A stretch of DNA of 64,000 bases, from positions 57,814-121,813 of the forward strand of contig NZ_DIIM01000032.1 of NCBI RefSeq assembly GCF_002420705.1, written 5' to 3'. Each line of letters begins with the position of its first letter. The stretch's first letter is position 1. Shown in pieces: positions 54,423-63,802 of this stretch. The DNA comes from Sphingobacterium sp. UBA5670 (GTDB taxonomy: Bacteria > Bacteroidota > Bacteroidia > Sphingobacteriales > Sphingobacteriaceae). The position numbers and the translations under genes were made by a program. Below the pieces are notes generated by a model. That model saw only the letters and a list, made by a program, of their open reading frames with translations, searched no databases and was not told the origin of the DNA.

Positions 54423-56279
54423 ATGAAAAAACAACTAGCTTTTATTAGTGATCATGCCTCGCCGCTTGCAACATTGGGCGGCAAAGATAGTGGTGGCCAA
54501 AATGTGTATGTGGCTGAAGTAGCCACGCAACTTGCTCTAATGGGTTACCAGATCGATATTTATACGAGAGCAGAAAATCAGTATCAAGAACAGATCGTCT
54601 ACTGGAAGCCCAATATCCGCGTTGTTCATATCCTAGCAGGGCCAATAAAAGAGTTGCCCAAAGAAGAGCTCTATGGTCATATGGAAGAGTTCAGCACGAA
54701 TATGATCGATTTTATCACGGAAAATCAATTGAATTATCATTTGGTCCATGCTCATTTCTGGCTTTCTGGCCTAGTGGCCATGGAGGTAAAAAAGCAGTTA
54801 AAAATCCCTTTTGTTATTACCTTCCACGCCTTAGGCGCAGTGCGTAGGATGCACCAGGGCTGTTCAGATAAGTTTCCGAAAGTACGTGAAAAAATCGAAA
54901 AAGATATTATTTGGGCTGCAGAGCGTATTATAGCAGAATGTCCAAACGACCTAAAAGATCTTATTCAGCATTATCAGGCGCCGCAGGACAAGATAGAGAT
55001 TATCCCCTGTGGTTATAATCCTTCTGATTTTCATCCTATCGACCGTACCGAAGCGAAGGATAAATTGGGCCTAGACCCTTCCTTCACTTATATTTTACAG
55101 CTCGGCCGAATGGTGAGACGCAAAGGAATTGACAACGTAATTGAGGCTTTCTCACACGCGCAACATGCATTACCTGAACTTAGGCTTTTAGTTGTAGGCG
55201 GCAACTTTGATTCGGTCGATGACCGCAAAGAATATGAATATTTGCAACATCTTTGTACCGAACTCAATATAGAAGATAAAGTCATTTTTACGGGACAAAA
55301 AGATCGCGATAAGCTGAAATACTTCTATGCTGCAAGTGAATTATTTATTACGACGCCTTGGTATGAGCCTTTCGGAATTACACCATTGGAATCGATGGCA
55401 TGTGGCACACCAGTAATTGGTGCCGATGTCGGAGGAATATCGTTCACTGTTCGCCATGAGGAAAACGGTATACTGGTACCACCACAACAGCCGCAACAAT
55501 TATCTTCGGCTATTATCGAATTAGTAAGCAATGACCGCAAACGCCTAAAATTTTCTGTCAACGCACTTCGCCACGTCAAATCTTTTACCTGGAAAACGAT
55601 TACTGAAAGTATAGCCAGACTTTATGAACAATGCCTACCAAAGACAAGCGAAAAAGAAGCAATTAATCAGATAAAACAGAGTTTCATTGGCTCTTCACGA
55701 ACCTTTGAGAAGGCAGCAGAAGTTATGGCTGGCGGGATCGCTAGACTGTCATCTAAAATGGTTTCAGTACTCCGTAGTAACAGGAAAATCATGATCTGTG
55801 GCAATGGCGGCAGTGCTGCTGAGAGCCAGCACTTTGCTGCTGAATTGGTGGGCCGCTTTGAAATACCCCATCGGCCCGGATATCCTGTGATATCGCTCAA
55901 TACTGACGTTTCGGTCATGACCGCTTGGGCCAACGACTTTGGCTACGAAACGGTATTTTCGAGGCAAGTACAGGCCCTTGGACAATCTGGCGATATGCTG
56001 ATATGTCTCAGTACTAGTGGAAATTCAGCAAATATTATCAATGCCCTAAAAGAAGCTAGTAAATTAGGCATTTTCTGTGCAAATCTATTGGGCCATGACG
56101 GCGGCGAGGCGGCGCAGTACGGTGAGTACAACCTGATAGTGCCATCTGACAATACAGCCCGCATTCAGGAAGTACAGCTCCATATAATCCACCAGCTCTG
56201 TGCACTTGTAGAACAGCAAATGGTCGCCCAAGCAGACGGAAATAAGCGTATCCTAGTGCAAAAAAAACTGATCGCGTAG
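54423..56279 (+). CDS. Fusion of a GT4 glycosyltransferase and a GmhA-type phosphoheptose isomerase
   Basis: The 618-residue protein joins two enzymes. Residues 1-405 form a GT4 transferase: the donor-side start SPLATLGGKDSGGQNVYVAEVA, HAHFWLSG, LGRMVRRKGIDNVIEAF, and the signature TPWYEPFGITPLESMACGTPVIG. After a short linker, residues about 420-618 form a full-length SIS isomerase of the GmhA type. It has CGNGGSAAESQHFAAELVGRF (from about 459), DVSVMTAWANDFGYE, SRQVQAL and CLSTSGNSANI. GmhA converts sedoheptulose-7-phosphate to D-glycero-D-manno-heptose-7-phosphate. Neither half is truncated. The fusion couples heptose precursor synthesis to transfer. Confidence 0.93.
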   Translation: MKKQLAFISDHASPLATLGGKDSGGQNVYVAEVATQLALMGYQIDIYTRAENQYQEQIVYWKPNIRVVHILAGPIKELPKEELYGHMEEFSTNMIDFITENQLNYHLVHAHFWLSGLVAMEVKKQLKIPFVITFHALGAVRRMHQGCSDKFPKVREKIEKDIIWAAERIIAECPNDLKDLIQHYQAPQDKIEIIPCGYNPSDFHPIDRTEAKDKLGLDPSFTYILQLGRMVRRKGIDNVIEAFSHAQHALPELRLLVVGGNFDSVDDRKEYEYLQHLCTELNIEDKVIFTGQKDRDKLKYFYAASELFITTPWYEPFGITPLESMACGTPVIGADVGGISFTVRHEENGILVPPQQPQQLSSAIIELVSNDRKRLKFSVNALRHVKSFTWKTITESIARLYEQCLPKTSEKEAINQIKQSFIGSSRTFEKAAEVMAGGIARLSSKMVSVLRSNRKIMICGNGGSAAESQHFAAELVGRFEIPHRPGYPVISLNTDVSVMTAWANDFGYETVFSRQVQALGQSGDMLICLSTSGNSANIINALKEASKLGIFCANLLGHDGGEAAQYGEYNLIVPSDNTARIQEVQLHIIHQLCALVEQQMVAQADGNKRILVQKKLIA

Positions 56280-56282
56280 GCC

Positions 56283-56849
56283 ATGGAAAAAGCAATATTT
56301 TTAGATAAGGATGGAACGCTCATCAAAGATGTGCCTTACAATGTGGACCCCAAAAAGGTTGCATGCTACCCGGATATATTCAATCCCTTACGCCTTTTAC
56401 AAAAGCGAGGATATAAGCTAATTGTCGCCAGCAACCAATCGGGTATTGCGCGTCGCTATTTTACGGAAGAAGATTTGGCGATTGCTTTTTCTGAACTTCG
56501 AAAACAGCTCATGGCTGAGCGTATCCACCTGGACGGCATTTATTACTGTCCACATGGCGATATAGCGAACGAGTTTCAATGTAGTTGTCGCAAGCCTTTA
56601 CCGGGAATGTTATTTCAAGCAGCGGAGGAGCTCCATATCGACTTAAAAAAATCGTGGATGATCGGCGACATTCTAAATGATATGGGAGCCGGCAGAGCCG
56701 CTGGCTGTAAAACTATTTTAGTGGATCGTAGTCATGAGGAACGCGAAAAGGACCGAATTTCAGATCCGAAATTTAGACCCGATTTCATTATCGACGATTT
56801 TTATGAATTAAATCAGGTTGTCACATTAGAAAAAGAATATTATGAATGA
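56283..56849 (+). CDS. gmhB: D-glycero-D-manno-heptose-1,7-bisphosphate 7-phosphatase
   Basis: The 188-residue HAD-superfamily (HAD-IIIA) enzyme removes the 7-phosphate of heptose bisphosphate. It shows the nucleophile motif FLDKDGTLIKDVPYN (the two Asp residues), the SNQSGIARRYF motif, the zinc-binding Cys and His pattern YYCPHGDIANEFQCSCRKP, and the acidic MIGDILNDMGAGRAAG motif. The zinc loop identifies GmhB-type enzymes. It begins 3 bases after the fusion gene and its end overlaps hldE by 8 bases. Confidence 0.93.
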   Translation: MEKAIFLDKDGTLIKDVPYNVDPKKVACYPDIFNPLRLLQKRGYKLIVASNQSGIARRYFTEEDLAIAFSELRKQLMAERIHLDGIYYCPHGDIANEFQCSCRKPLPGMLFQAAEELHIDLKKSWMIGDILNDMGAGRAAGCKTILVDRSHEEREKDRISDPKFRPDFIIDDFYELNQVVTLEKEYYE

Positions 56850-58335
56850 AATTACATTAAATAAGTTGGTCGCAAAAGGATTTAACAACCCCAGCGTTCT
56901 TGTTTTAGGAGATTGCATGTTGGATATTTATCTAGACGGTGAGTGTAGTAGGCTAGCGCCCGATGTTGCGGTTCCTGTCCTCGACGTAAAGTCTGTACAG
57001 TACTGCCTTGGCGGAGCCGGAAATGCCATTACCAATCTTTGCAATATGGGGGCCAAAGTCTCTGTCATTACCATGCTGGGCGACGATCACAGTGCCCAGA
57101 CGATTGCCCGGGATTTGCGGTTACAGGGAATTGATACGAGCAACATACTTTTTAATGCTAACTGCCAGACCCTTACCAAGACTCGATTGCGCCGAGAAAA
57201 CCAATGTCTCTTACGCTATGACATCGGCCAGATCTATGAATATACTCCCACCCTCTCAAGACAATATCTCGCTGATGTAAAAAGAGTGCTCAAACATATC
57301 GATATCATTTTTATAGCAGATTATGATAAAGGTAACATTACGGATGAGCTGATTCAGTTACTTTATCAGGAGCAGCAGAAAAATCCTAAAATTATAGCAG
57401 TAGACAGCAAAGACTATTACAAATATAACTGCCTGCGACCCGATCTTGTTAAACCAAATTACGAAGAGGCATGCAAGATATTGGGACATAAGCCAGAAAA
57501 AGATCGCATCACACAAGCGTTGGAATGGTCAGAAAGCCTATGTGTTATTTCGAAGGCAAACTGGGTGGCCCTCACCCTGGATAAAGATGGCGTGATCTTA
57601 TTCAAAAAAGACAGCGAACCCAAACATTATCCCGTACCTGTTTTAAAAGAAGGAAATTTTTCAGGTGCTGGGGACACTTTTCTAACCGTACTGTGCCTAG
57701 CTTATTATAATAAACTGGAAGAGGATATAGCCCTTACATTGAGTGTCAAGGCGGCCCAGATCGGTATACATAAAAGTGGTACCGCTAGCTGCAGTTGCGA
57801 AGAGCTTGCTCGGGACCTCCACGACAGAAATGACAAAGTGATTAGGGATCTTAGCAACCTTGAATCAGTGTGCGATATGCTTCGCCACGAACATAAAATT
57901 GTATTTACAAATGGCTGTTTTGATATCTTTCATGCTGGTCATGCACATTACCTCCATGAGGCAAAGGCGCAAGGAGATATCCTGATTGTCGGCATTAATA
58001 CGGACGAAAGTATTGCTCGTTTAAAAGGAGATTCCAGACCCATAAATTCACTAAGCGAGCGTATCGAGGTGCTGCGCGCGTTATCGGCTGTAGATTACAT
58101 CGTTCCGTTTGGTGATGAGCTCTCTGACGACCCAATTCCGGTGCTCGAAAAAGTGAAGCCCCATGTATTTGTTAAAGGCGAGGCATATGAAAGCGAAGAA
58201 ATGCCCGAAATGGGACTGCTTCAAATATTGGGAACCCAACTGGTCTTTATTCCACATATACACAAACAATCGACAACTAAGATTATACAACGTGTGCAGG
58301 AAAATGGTGGCCAATTCTTAAAAAAAATCAGCTAA
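56842..58335 (+). CDS. hldE: Bifunctional heptose-7-phosphate kinase / heptose-1-phosphate adenylyltransferase
   Basis: The 497-residue protein has two domains. The N-terminal PfkB kinase (about 1-330) has VLGDCMLDIYLDG, GGAGNAITNL and the catalytic segment FSGAGDTFLTVLCLAYY; it phosphorylates heptose-7-phosphate at C1. The C-terminal nucleotidyltransferase (about 355-497) has FTNGCFDIFHAGHAHYL, with the HxGH motif, and INTDESIARLKGDSRPIN; it makes ADP-heptose. Order and length match HldE. Coupled to gmhB by an 8-base overlap. Confidence 0.95.
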   Translation: MNEITLNKLVAKGFNNPSVLVLGDCMLDIYLDGECSRLAPDVAVPVLDVKSVQYCLGGAGNAITNLCNMGAKVSVITMLGDDHSAQTIARDLRLQGIDTSNILFNANCQTLTKTRLRRENQCLLRYDIGQIYEYTPTLSRQYLADVKRVLKHIDIIFIADYDKGNITDELIQLLYQEQQKNPKIIAVDSKDYYKYNCLRPDLVKPNYEEACKILGHKPEKDRITQALEWSESLCVISKANWVALTLDKDGVILFKKDSEPKHYPVPVLKEGNFSGAGDTFLTVLCLAYYNKLEEDIALTLSVKAAQIGIHKSGTASCSCEELARDLHDRNDKVIRDLSNLESVCDMLRHEHKIVFTNGCFDIFHAGHAHYLHEAKAQGDILIVGINTDESIARLKGDSRPINSLSERIEVLRALSAVDYIVPFGDELSDDPIPVLEKVKPHVFVKGEAYESEEMPEMGLLQILGTQLVFIPHIHKQSTTKIIQRVQENGGQFLKKIS

Positions 58336-58336
58336 T

Positions 58337-59428
58337 ATGGATGAATGGAAAGATTGTAGAAATATGCTGATCATCCGATTGGATAATATGGGGGATTTGA
58401 TCATGAACAATGCAGCGTTCCAGCAGATAAAAACAAATATGCCGCACTGCAAGATTACACTTTTAGCATCAGAAATGGCTATTCCTATCATTCCATTTCT
58501 CGGTACAGTAGATGCTTATATACAATACGATGCACCATGGATGAAGTTAAGCAAGCAAGATTCCGCCACTTGCACCGAAGCCTTGATCGCCGATATTCGG
58601 GAAAAACAATTTGATGCCTGTATCATATTCAATGTATATAGCCAGAATCCCATGGCTGCGATTATGTTGGCATATCTTGCAGATATTCCAAAGCGAGCGG
58701 CTTATATGCGTGAAAATCCCTATACATTGCTCACACATTGGATTCCAGATGAAGAGCCGTTGTTTCAGGTCCGGCATCAGATTACAAGGGATCTTGAATT
58801 AGTGAAGTACCTTGGCATTTCAACGCTAAATAGTTGCCTACCGAGTTTAAAAATACCTTCTGGCAAATTTTCAGTCTCCATTTCAAATCCTGCGATCAAA
58901 CCTGTTATTGTCAATTACGATGTCTCTGAAGAGAAGCGTCGTATCCCGATTGAAGTCGCTCGAGCGCTCATTGAAAAACTGCTCGAACTGAACTTCCAGG
59001 TCGTTTTGGTCGGCAAAGAAAATAATGATTACTTAAGGTCCTGTTCGTCAATCCCTAATTCACAGAATCTGACAAATCTCATCGGGGCAACTAGCGTTTG
59101 TGATCTTTTGCAATTGGTGCAGCAGGCTGCTGCTGTAATCACAGTAAATACCGGCGTGGCTCACATCTCTTGCGCCCTACAACGTCCTACTTTGGTACTA
59201 TATGCGCAGACTAATCCACAACATATCCCCTGGTCTCGCGATTCAGATTTTATTTTATATCCAGTCAGCTCTTCGGCCCAATCAAAAAATACAATCAATA
59301 CTTTCGTTGATAGGCAGAACGGCACTTCTGAAATCGCGCCATTGACCACCGCTATAATCCTCGAAAAATTTCACGCATTGCTCGAGCGCACTGGTCTCAA
59401 AAGGAAACTGATGGGAGAAGGCGGTTGA
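58337..59428 (+). CDS. Glycosyltransferase family 9 (heptosyltransferase-like)
   Basis: GT9 enzymes transfer ADP-heptose to LPS core or related acceptors. The 363-residue GT-B protein shows the N-terminal MLIIRLDNMGDLIMNNAAFQ (the DN-G-D acceptor site), KITLLASEMA, and the donor site VNTGVAHISCALQRPTLVLYA. It starts 1 base after hldE, so it is the natural user of the ADP-heptose made by the operon. Its last 32 bases overlap the 3' end of the opposing GT9 gene. Whether the acceptor is LPS core, capsule or a protein is not known. Confidence 0.9.
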   Translation: MDEWKDCRNMLIIRLDNMGDLIMNNAAFQQIKTNMPHCKITLLASEMAIPIIPFLGTVDAYIQYDAPWMKLSKQDSATCTEALIADIREKQFDACIIFNVYSQNPMAAIMLAYLADIPKRAAYMRENPYTLLTHWIPDEEPLFQVRHQITRDLELVKYLGISTLNSCLPSLKIPSGKFSVSISNPAIKPVIVNYDVSEEKRRIPIEVARALIEKLLELNFQVVLVGKENNDYLRSCSSIPNSQNLTNLIGATSVCDLLQLVQQAAAVITVNTGVAHISCALQRPTLVLYAQTNPQHIPWSRDSDFILYPVSSSAQSKNTINTFVDRQNGTSEIAPLTTAIILEKFHALLERTGLKRKLMGEGG

Positions 59429-60359
59429 TTTCATTTTCAATCCGTGCAATACCAATGGGTTTAGTGAGGTCAAATGTGGTATGCAGGTTTGTATTGCGCG
59501 GACCCCATCGCTGTGGCTCGCCATCCATACTGATGACGATGCTCTTGGTCTGCAGTGCTGCAGCAATATGCGAGATCCCCGTACAGTTACACAGTAACAA
59601 AGAGGCTTCTGTCAAAAGACAGCCCAACATGCCTAAATCCAGCCTGGAACAAAGATTGACTGCCCGACACTTCATTAGTTTTTGCAATTCATCCACCAAT
59701 AGTTGCTCCCCCTTAACTCCTGTCAGTACTACCTGATAACCCATCCTGTACATATATTCGCTTAAATATGCAAAATTTTTGACCGGCCAACGCCTTCTCG
59801 TGTCCCTGCTTCCTACATGCACGATGACAAAGGGTCGTTCTATTTCAGATTTTATGTGCTCATACGCTGCCCAGTCTGCTGGATATATAGGATAATACAT
59901 CGATCGCGATACTTCTTCGAGACCTAAAAAACGGACGAGTGCCAGATGTCGGTCCACCTCGTGTAGGTGATTCGGATAGGTCAGCCAATCCGAATCACCT
60001 ATAGCGGCTAAAGGTTTAAATCCAACCAACCGCCTTGCCCTAAATTGTGTTAAAAAATCGTTTACTATAGTTCCATCTCCCTGCATCTGGACGAGCAAAT
60101 CATAATTTTCCGCCTGCATACGCAATATGAAGCGAGCCAATTCCTTGGGGTCGTGCGGAATTTCCGGAAGCGCCGGATGCCCCGGAAAATCATTATATTC
60201 GTCTATGCAATCAAAACGCTCCATTAGTGCTCGCATATGCGGTAGACCAATAAAATAAAGCTTCGCATTTGGATAATTAAATTTAAGGGCAGCTATCGCC
60301 GGTATGGCACACAGGAGATCGCCCAACTGAAGAGCACGAAAGATTGCGATTTTGAACAT
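59397..60359 (-). CDS. Glycosyltransferase family 9 (heptosyltransferase-like), opposing strand
   Basis: The 320-residue protein (from ATG at 60359; a TTG nine bases earlier is a weaker start) has the GT9 opening IAIFRALQLGDLLCAIPAIAAL, then KLYFIGLPHM and VIVHVGSRDTRRRWPVKNF. The donor motif is CNCTGISHIAAALQTKSIVIS. It converges on the first GT9 gene and overlaps its last 32 bases. The two share the fold but differ clearly in sequence, so they should act at different steps or acceptors. Confidence 0.9.
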   Translation of the reverse strand: MFKIAIFRALQLGDLLCAIPAIAALKFNYPNAKLYFIGLPHMRALMERFDCIDEYNDFPGHPALPEIPHDPKELARFILRMQAENYDLLVQMQGDGTIVNDFLTQFRARRLVGFKPLAAIGDSDWLTYPNHLHEVDRHLALVRFLGLEEVSRSMYYPIYPADWAAYEHIKSEIERPFVIVHVGSRDTRRRWPVKNFAYLSEYMYRMGYQVVLTGVKGEQLLVDELQKLMKCRAVNLCSRLDLGMLGCLLTEASLLLCNCTGISHIAAALQTKSIVISMDGEPQRWGPRNTNLHTTFDLTKPIGIARIENEINRLLPSVSF

Positions 60360-60391
60360 GCTATACAATTAGGAATAGTTTACAGGTTATA

Positions 60392-61909
60392 TTAAATATT
60401 TAGTTCGATTTTTGAAAGGCCTGTCGTCGCCGGCCCATTTAACATGCTGCCGTTGACATCAAACCTGGATCCGTGGCAGGGACAGTCCCATGTATGCTCT
60501 GAAGGATTCCAGGCTACCGTACATCCCATATGTGGACACACGGGACTTAAACAAAATAATGTACCCTCTTTATCCCTATAGGCTGCCACTGTTTTACCTT
60601 CAAGACGGACAACTTTCCCTCCATATTTGGGAATATCATCTAGCTCTTTTACTGTCTCTGGCGAAAGCTTGTCCATAACAAAGTGCCTGACCGCATCCAA
60701 CCCTTCGGACACCACACTTTTAACACTTGCGATCGGTTTTACACGGGCTGGGGACAACAATTCAGATAGAGGCGTTTCCATACCTTCAATCAAATCGGGA
60801 ATGATCAGGGAGGCCATCGAACCGAAAGTCATTCCATTGCCACCATAGCCAGTGGCGATGTAAACATTGGACTCATCTGGCATTCTTCCGATATAAGGTA
60901 AGCCGTCTGCTGAAATATAATACTGGGATGACCATTGAGCAACAAATTCTTCATAATCAAAATGTTCATCAGCCCATTGCTTCAGGTCATCAAAATGTTT
61001 CTCCGTATCCTTTTCATCTCCAGTTTTGTGGTCAAATCCGCCAACGATTAAATACTGTACGTCCTCAGCCTGATGATACCTAAAGTAATGATAAGGATCA
61101 TACAAATCAGCTGCCTGTCCGGCTTCAGATGAACCCTCGGAAAGCTTTAGCACCACAACATAGCTTCGGTACGGCGCTAATAGAAAATTAAATCTATTCT
61201 TTCCTGGCGGTGTATGTGTTGCCCAAACCAAATTTTTAGCCGTAAAGATTCTTTTATCCCTTGTTTTTATGGTAATTCTATTTTCATTATTGTCATAATC
61301 CTCGATCATCTGATTGGTCAGGAGGACACCACCTTCATTGATATAGGCAGACAACAATCCGTCGATATATTTAATCGGATGAAATTGACCTTGCCCCTCA
61401 ATGCGAATCGCTTTTTTAAAAGGTACACTAAAGGGGATCGAATTTACCCAAGATGTCTTCAATCCGAGTTGTTGATGTGCTGCATAAATTTGATCAAGTT
61501 GCTCGTTTTGTCCCTCTTCAGCGCTGAACAGAAAAAAATCGCATACAGAAAAATCGCAGTCGATCCTATTTTTAACAATATTATTTCTGATGTAATCTAC
61601 GGTATCAAATGTACTGATAAGCAGCTGTTGTGCTGCTGTTTCTCCAAAGTTATCGATAATCTCATTATAGGAAGCATCGTAAAAATTATTGATATGTGCA
61701 GTAGTTCCGCCCGTAGTACCGAATCCCGGATTTTCCTTGTCTAAAAGCAGGCACTTTATACCCCTATTTTGTAATTCCTTCGCTAAAGTTACGCCTGTAA
61801 TTCCTGCTCCAACGATAATGGTGTCAAATGTTAGATCGATGAATTCTGATGAAAGATTGCGGGATTCAGCGCTTTGCCAAAAACTTCTATTGATTCCGTC
61901 TCGTGTCAT
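60392..61909 (-). CDS. FAD-dependent oxidoreductase with C-terminal Rieske 2Fe-2S domain
   Basis: The 505-residue protein joins a DAO-type FAD domain to a Rieske domain. The dinucleotide fold is FDTIIVGAGITGVTLAKELQ (about residues 28-47). Also visible are TTGGTTAHIN and the C-terminal FAD contact NVYIATGYGGNGMTFG. Residues about 420-505 form the Rieske domain, with the ligand pairs in CPHMGCTVAW and CPCHGSRFDVNG. No signal peptide is present, so the cluster is cytoplasmic. The substrate is unknown; an amine or imino-acid oxidation that passes electrons to the cluster is plausible. Confidence 0.92.
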   Translation of the reverse strand: MTRDGINRSFWQSAESRNLSSEFIDLTFDTIIVGAGITGVTLAKELQNRGIKCLLLDKENPGFGTTGGTTAHINNFYDASYNEIIDNFGETAAQQLLISTFDTVDYIRNNIVKNRIDCDFSVCDFFLFSAEEGQNEQLDQIYAAHQQLGLKTSWVNSIPFSVPFKKAIRIEGQGQFHPIKYIDGLLSAYINEGGVLLTNQMIEDYDNNENRITIKTRDKRIFTAKNLVWATHTPPGKNRFNFLLAPYRSYVVVLKLSEGSSEAGQAADLYDPYHYFRYHQAEDVQYLIVGGFDHKTGDEKDTEKHFDDLKQWADEHFDYEEFVAQWSSQYYISADGLPYIGRMPDESNVYIATGYGGNGMTFGSMASLIIPDLIEGMETPLSELLSPARVKPIASVKSVVSEGLDAVRHFVMDKLSPETVKELDDIPKYGGKVVRLEGKTVAAYRDKEGTLFCLSPVCPHMGCTVAWNPSEHTWDCPCHGSRFDVNGSMLNGPATTGLSKIELNI

Positions 61910-62132
61910 AATATTTTAATTAAGCTGAAGGCTGGATGTCATATATCGAGCCCCAGAGGTGTATAATTATTATGGATTATTATTAGGGATGAACCATTCT
62001 ATGGAGGAATCGTTTTGTCGGTAAATACGCAAAAAGGCGAACAAATACGCCTTAAACACCTGTATCAAACTTATTTAGAGGAGCAAATGTTCACTAATGC
62101 GGTTGAGAATAAATAGTCACTAATGATAAAAA

Positions 62133-62909
62133 ATGATGATAAACGATCAAACAAATTATGAAAATTCTGTCCTGCCAGAATGGATAAAGAATAAAAATAT
62201 AATAATTACCGGTGGCACGACAGGCATTGGACGTGCAACGGCCTTATTGCTCGCAACGATGGGGAATCATGTTCTGATATGCGGTCATCACCAACGGCAG
62301 CTGGACGACACGCTGGAAGACTTCGCTAAAATAACATGTGCAGGCTCATTGAACGGTATTGTTGTGGACTTGGCGACAGAAGATGGAATCCAGTCTCTCT
62401 TTCAGGAGTTTGACCATATGTATGATCGGTTGGATCTATTGATAAACAATGCCGCCGTTGCCTATCAATCGGTTAAAGAAGGAACATATTCAGACCAAGC
62501 CTATTTATTACGTATCAATGTTCTCGCCTATCTAAGCTGCTCACAAGCGGCCCTTTCCAGGATGGAACCCCACGGATCAGGACATATTGTCAATGTAGGC
62601 TCCATGAGTGCGGATGCCCGCGAGGCACAGAGTTCTGTTTACGTCTGTTCAAAAGGCGGTATCCAAGCATTTACCGAATCTTTACGCAAAGAAGTTAATC
62701 CTAAGGGTATACAGGTTTCCCTCATAGAACCAGGGGCAGTCGGAACCGATATGCAGCCCTATCCGCCCGAAGAACAGCGCGAAAAAATCGGAGCTATGGA
62801 AATGTTATATGCCGAAGACATCGCTCGATCTATCGCTTTTATCGTATCACAGCCACTCCGCTCGTCGGTAGTCAGTATGCAGGTTAAACCATTATTACAA
62901 ATTATATAA
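62133..62909 (+). CDS. Short-chain dehydrogenase/reductase (SDR)
   Basis: The 258-residue NAD(P)-dependent oxidoreductase has the classical SDR pattern. The cofactor loop is IITGGTTGIGRATALL (residues 24-39), with LINNAAVAYQ, the catalytic Ser near VGSMSADA and the YxxxK pair in YVCSKGG. The ATG at 62133 keeps the usual short N-terminus. The substrate is unpredictable from sequence. It is divergent from the Rieske-FAD gene and not obviously operonic with the MEDS gene, 239 bases further on. Confidence 0.92.
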   Translation: MMINDQTNYENSVLPEWIKNKNIIITGGTTGIGRATALLLATMGNHVLICGHHQRQLDDTLEDFAKITCAGSLNGIVVDLATEDGIQSLFQEFDHMYDRLDLLINNAAVAYQSVKEGTYSDQAYLLRINVLAYLSCSQAALSRMEPHGSGHIVNVGSMSADAREAQSSVYVCSKGGIQAFTESLRKEVNPKGIQVSLIEPGAVGTDMQPYPPEEQREKIGAMEMLYAEDIARSIAFIVSQPLRSSVVSMQVKPLLQII

Positions 62910-63148
62910 GCATTAGTAAGACTTTTCAAAACTCAAAAAAATTCGACCCAGTGTGGAAAAATATCTGCCGGACTTAGCGGAAAATATTTTCTAAAGTCGG
63001 GGTGGAACAAAAAATTAAATAATTGTTTCTTTTTACGCGAAATCTTATCTTAGTATTCAACTTGAGTAAGTGCTGCAGGCGGGAGATCAAACGGGCTTTA
63101 AGAACGAACTAATCGGCCATAGAATCTGCCTGCTATTCAGGAATAATT
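62910..63148. other. Intergenic region SDR / MEDS gene
   Basis: A bulged hairpin (CCGGACTTAG at 62969 with CTAAAGTCGG at 62991-63000) encloses the 12-bp palindrome GAAAATATTTTC (62980-62991). It could end transcription of the SDR, though no T-run follows. No promoter consensus for the MEDS gene is visible. Confidence 0.4.
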
Positions 63149-63802
63149 ATGAAGGATAAGGAAGAAAGAAATTGGCAGGTTGCCGATACAAAAGTGTTTT
63201 GGGGAGAAATTGCTCCCACAGATCATATACTGCAAATTTATGAAAATGAAGAGTCTTTTCTCTGTACGCTTGAGGGTTTCGTGCTAAGTGGCTTGGAAGC
63301 AGGTGAATGTGTCGTATTGATCGCTACACCAGCACACATCAACGCTTTACGGGACCGATTATCTCAAAAAGAACTGGCAATAGTTGATTTGATGGCTGAT
63401 GATCAACTTATCTTTCTTGATGCAGAGGAAACATTATTCAAATTTATGGTCAATGGATGGCCAGATGCAATGCTTTTTGACCAAACCATCTCAGCCATTG
63501 TCAAACGCGCCACCAATAGGAATCGCTCGCTTCGTGCCTTCGGTGAAATGGTTGCTTTGTTATGGGCCAAAGGAGAAAAGTCAGCAACAGTACATTTGGA
63601 GATATTGTGGAACCGTATTTGTGAAATGCAGCACTTTTGCCTTTTCTGTGCCTATCCAAGCAATGGTTTTACCCAAGAAGCTAATTTATCTGCCGATACA
63701 ATATGCTGCGCACACGCTAAAATGATCAGCGGAGATCAAAAATCGTCAACAAATATTTTTTACAAATCTGTTTCTCAGCAGCAATCAGGAGTCGTAACTT
63801 AA
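63149..63802 (+). CDS. MEDS-domain sensory protein
   Basis: The 217-residue cytoplasmic protein matches the MEDS (DcmR-type sensory) domain. Landmarks are FWGEIAPTDHILQIYENEESFLCTLEGFVLSGL spread across its start, GECVVLIATPAHI, and FGEMVALLWAKGE near residue 130, followed by a Cys/His-rich LWNRICEMQHFCLFCAYP. The domain is often found beside PAS histidine kinases and is thought to sense small compounds. Its stop overlaps the stop of the convergent kinase gene at the palindrome TTAA. Confidence 0.88.
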   Translation: MKDKEERNWQVADTKVFWGEIAPTDHILQIYENEESFLCTLEGFVLSGLEAGECVVLIATPAHINALRDRLSQKELAIVDLMADDQLIFLDAEETLFKFMVNGWPDAMLFDQTISAIVKRATNRNRSLRAFGEMVALLWAKGEKSATVHLEILWNRICEMQHFCLFCAYPSNGFTQEANLSADTICCAHAKMISGDQKSSTNIFYKSVSQQQSGVVT

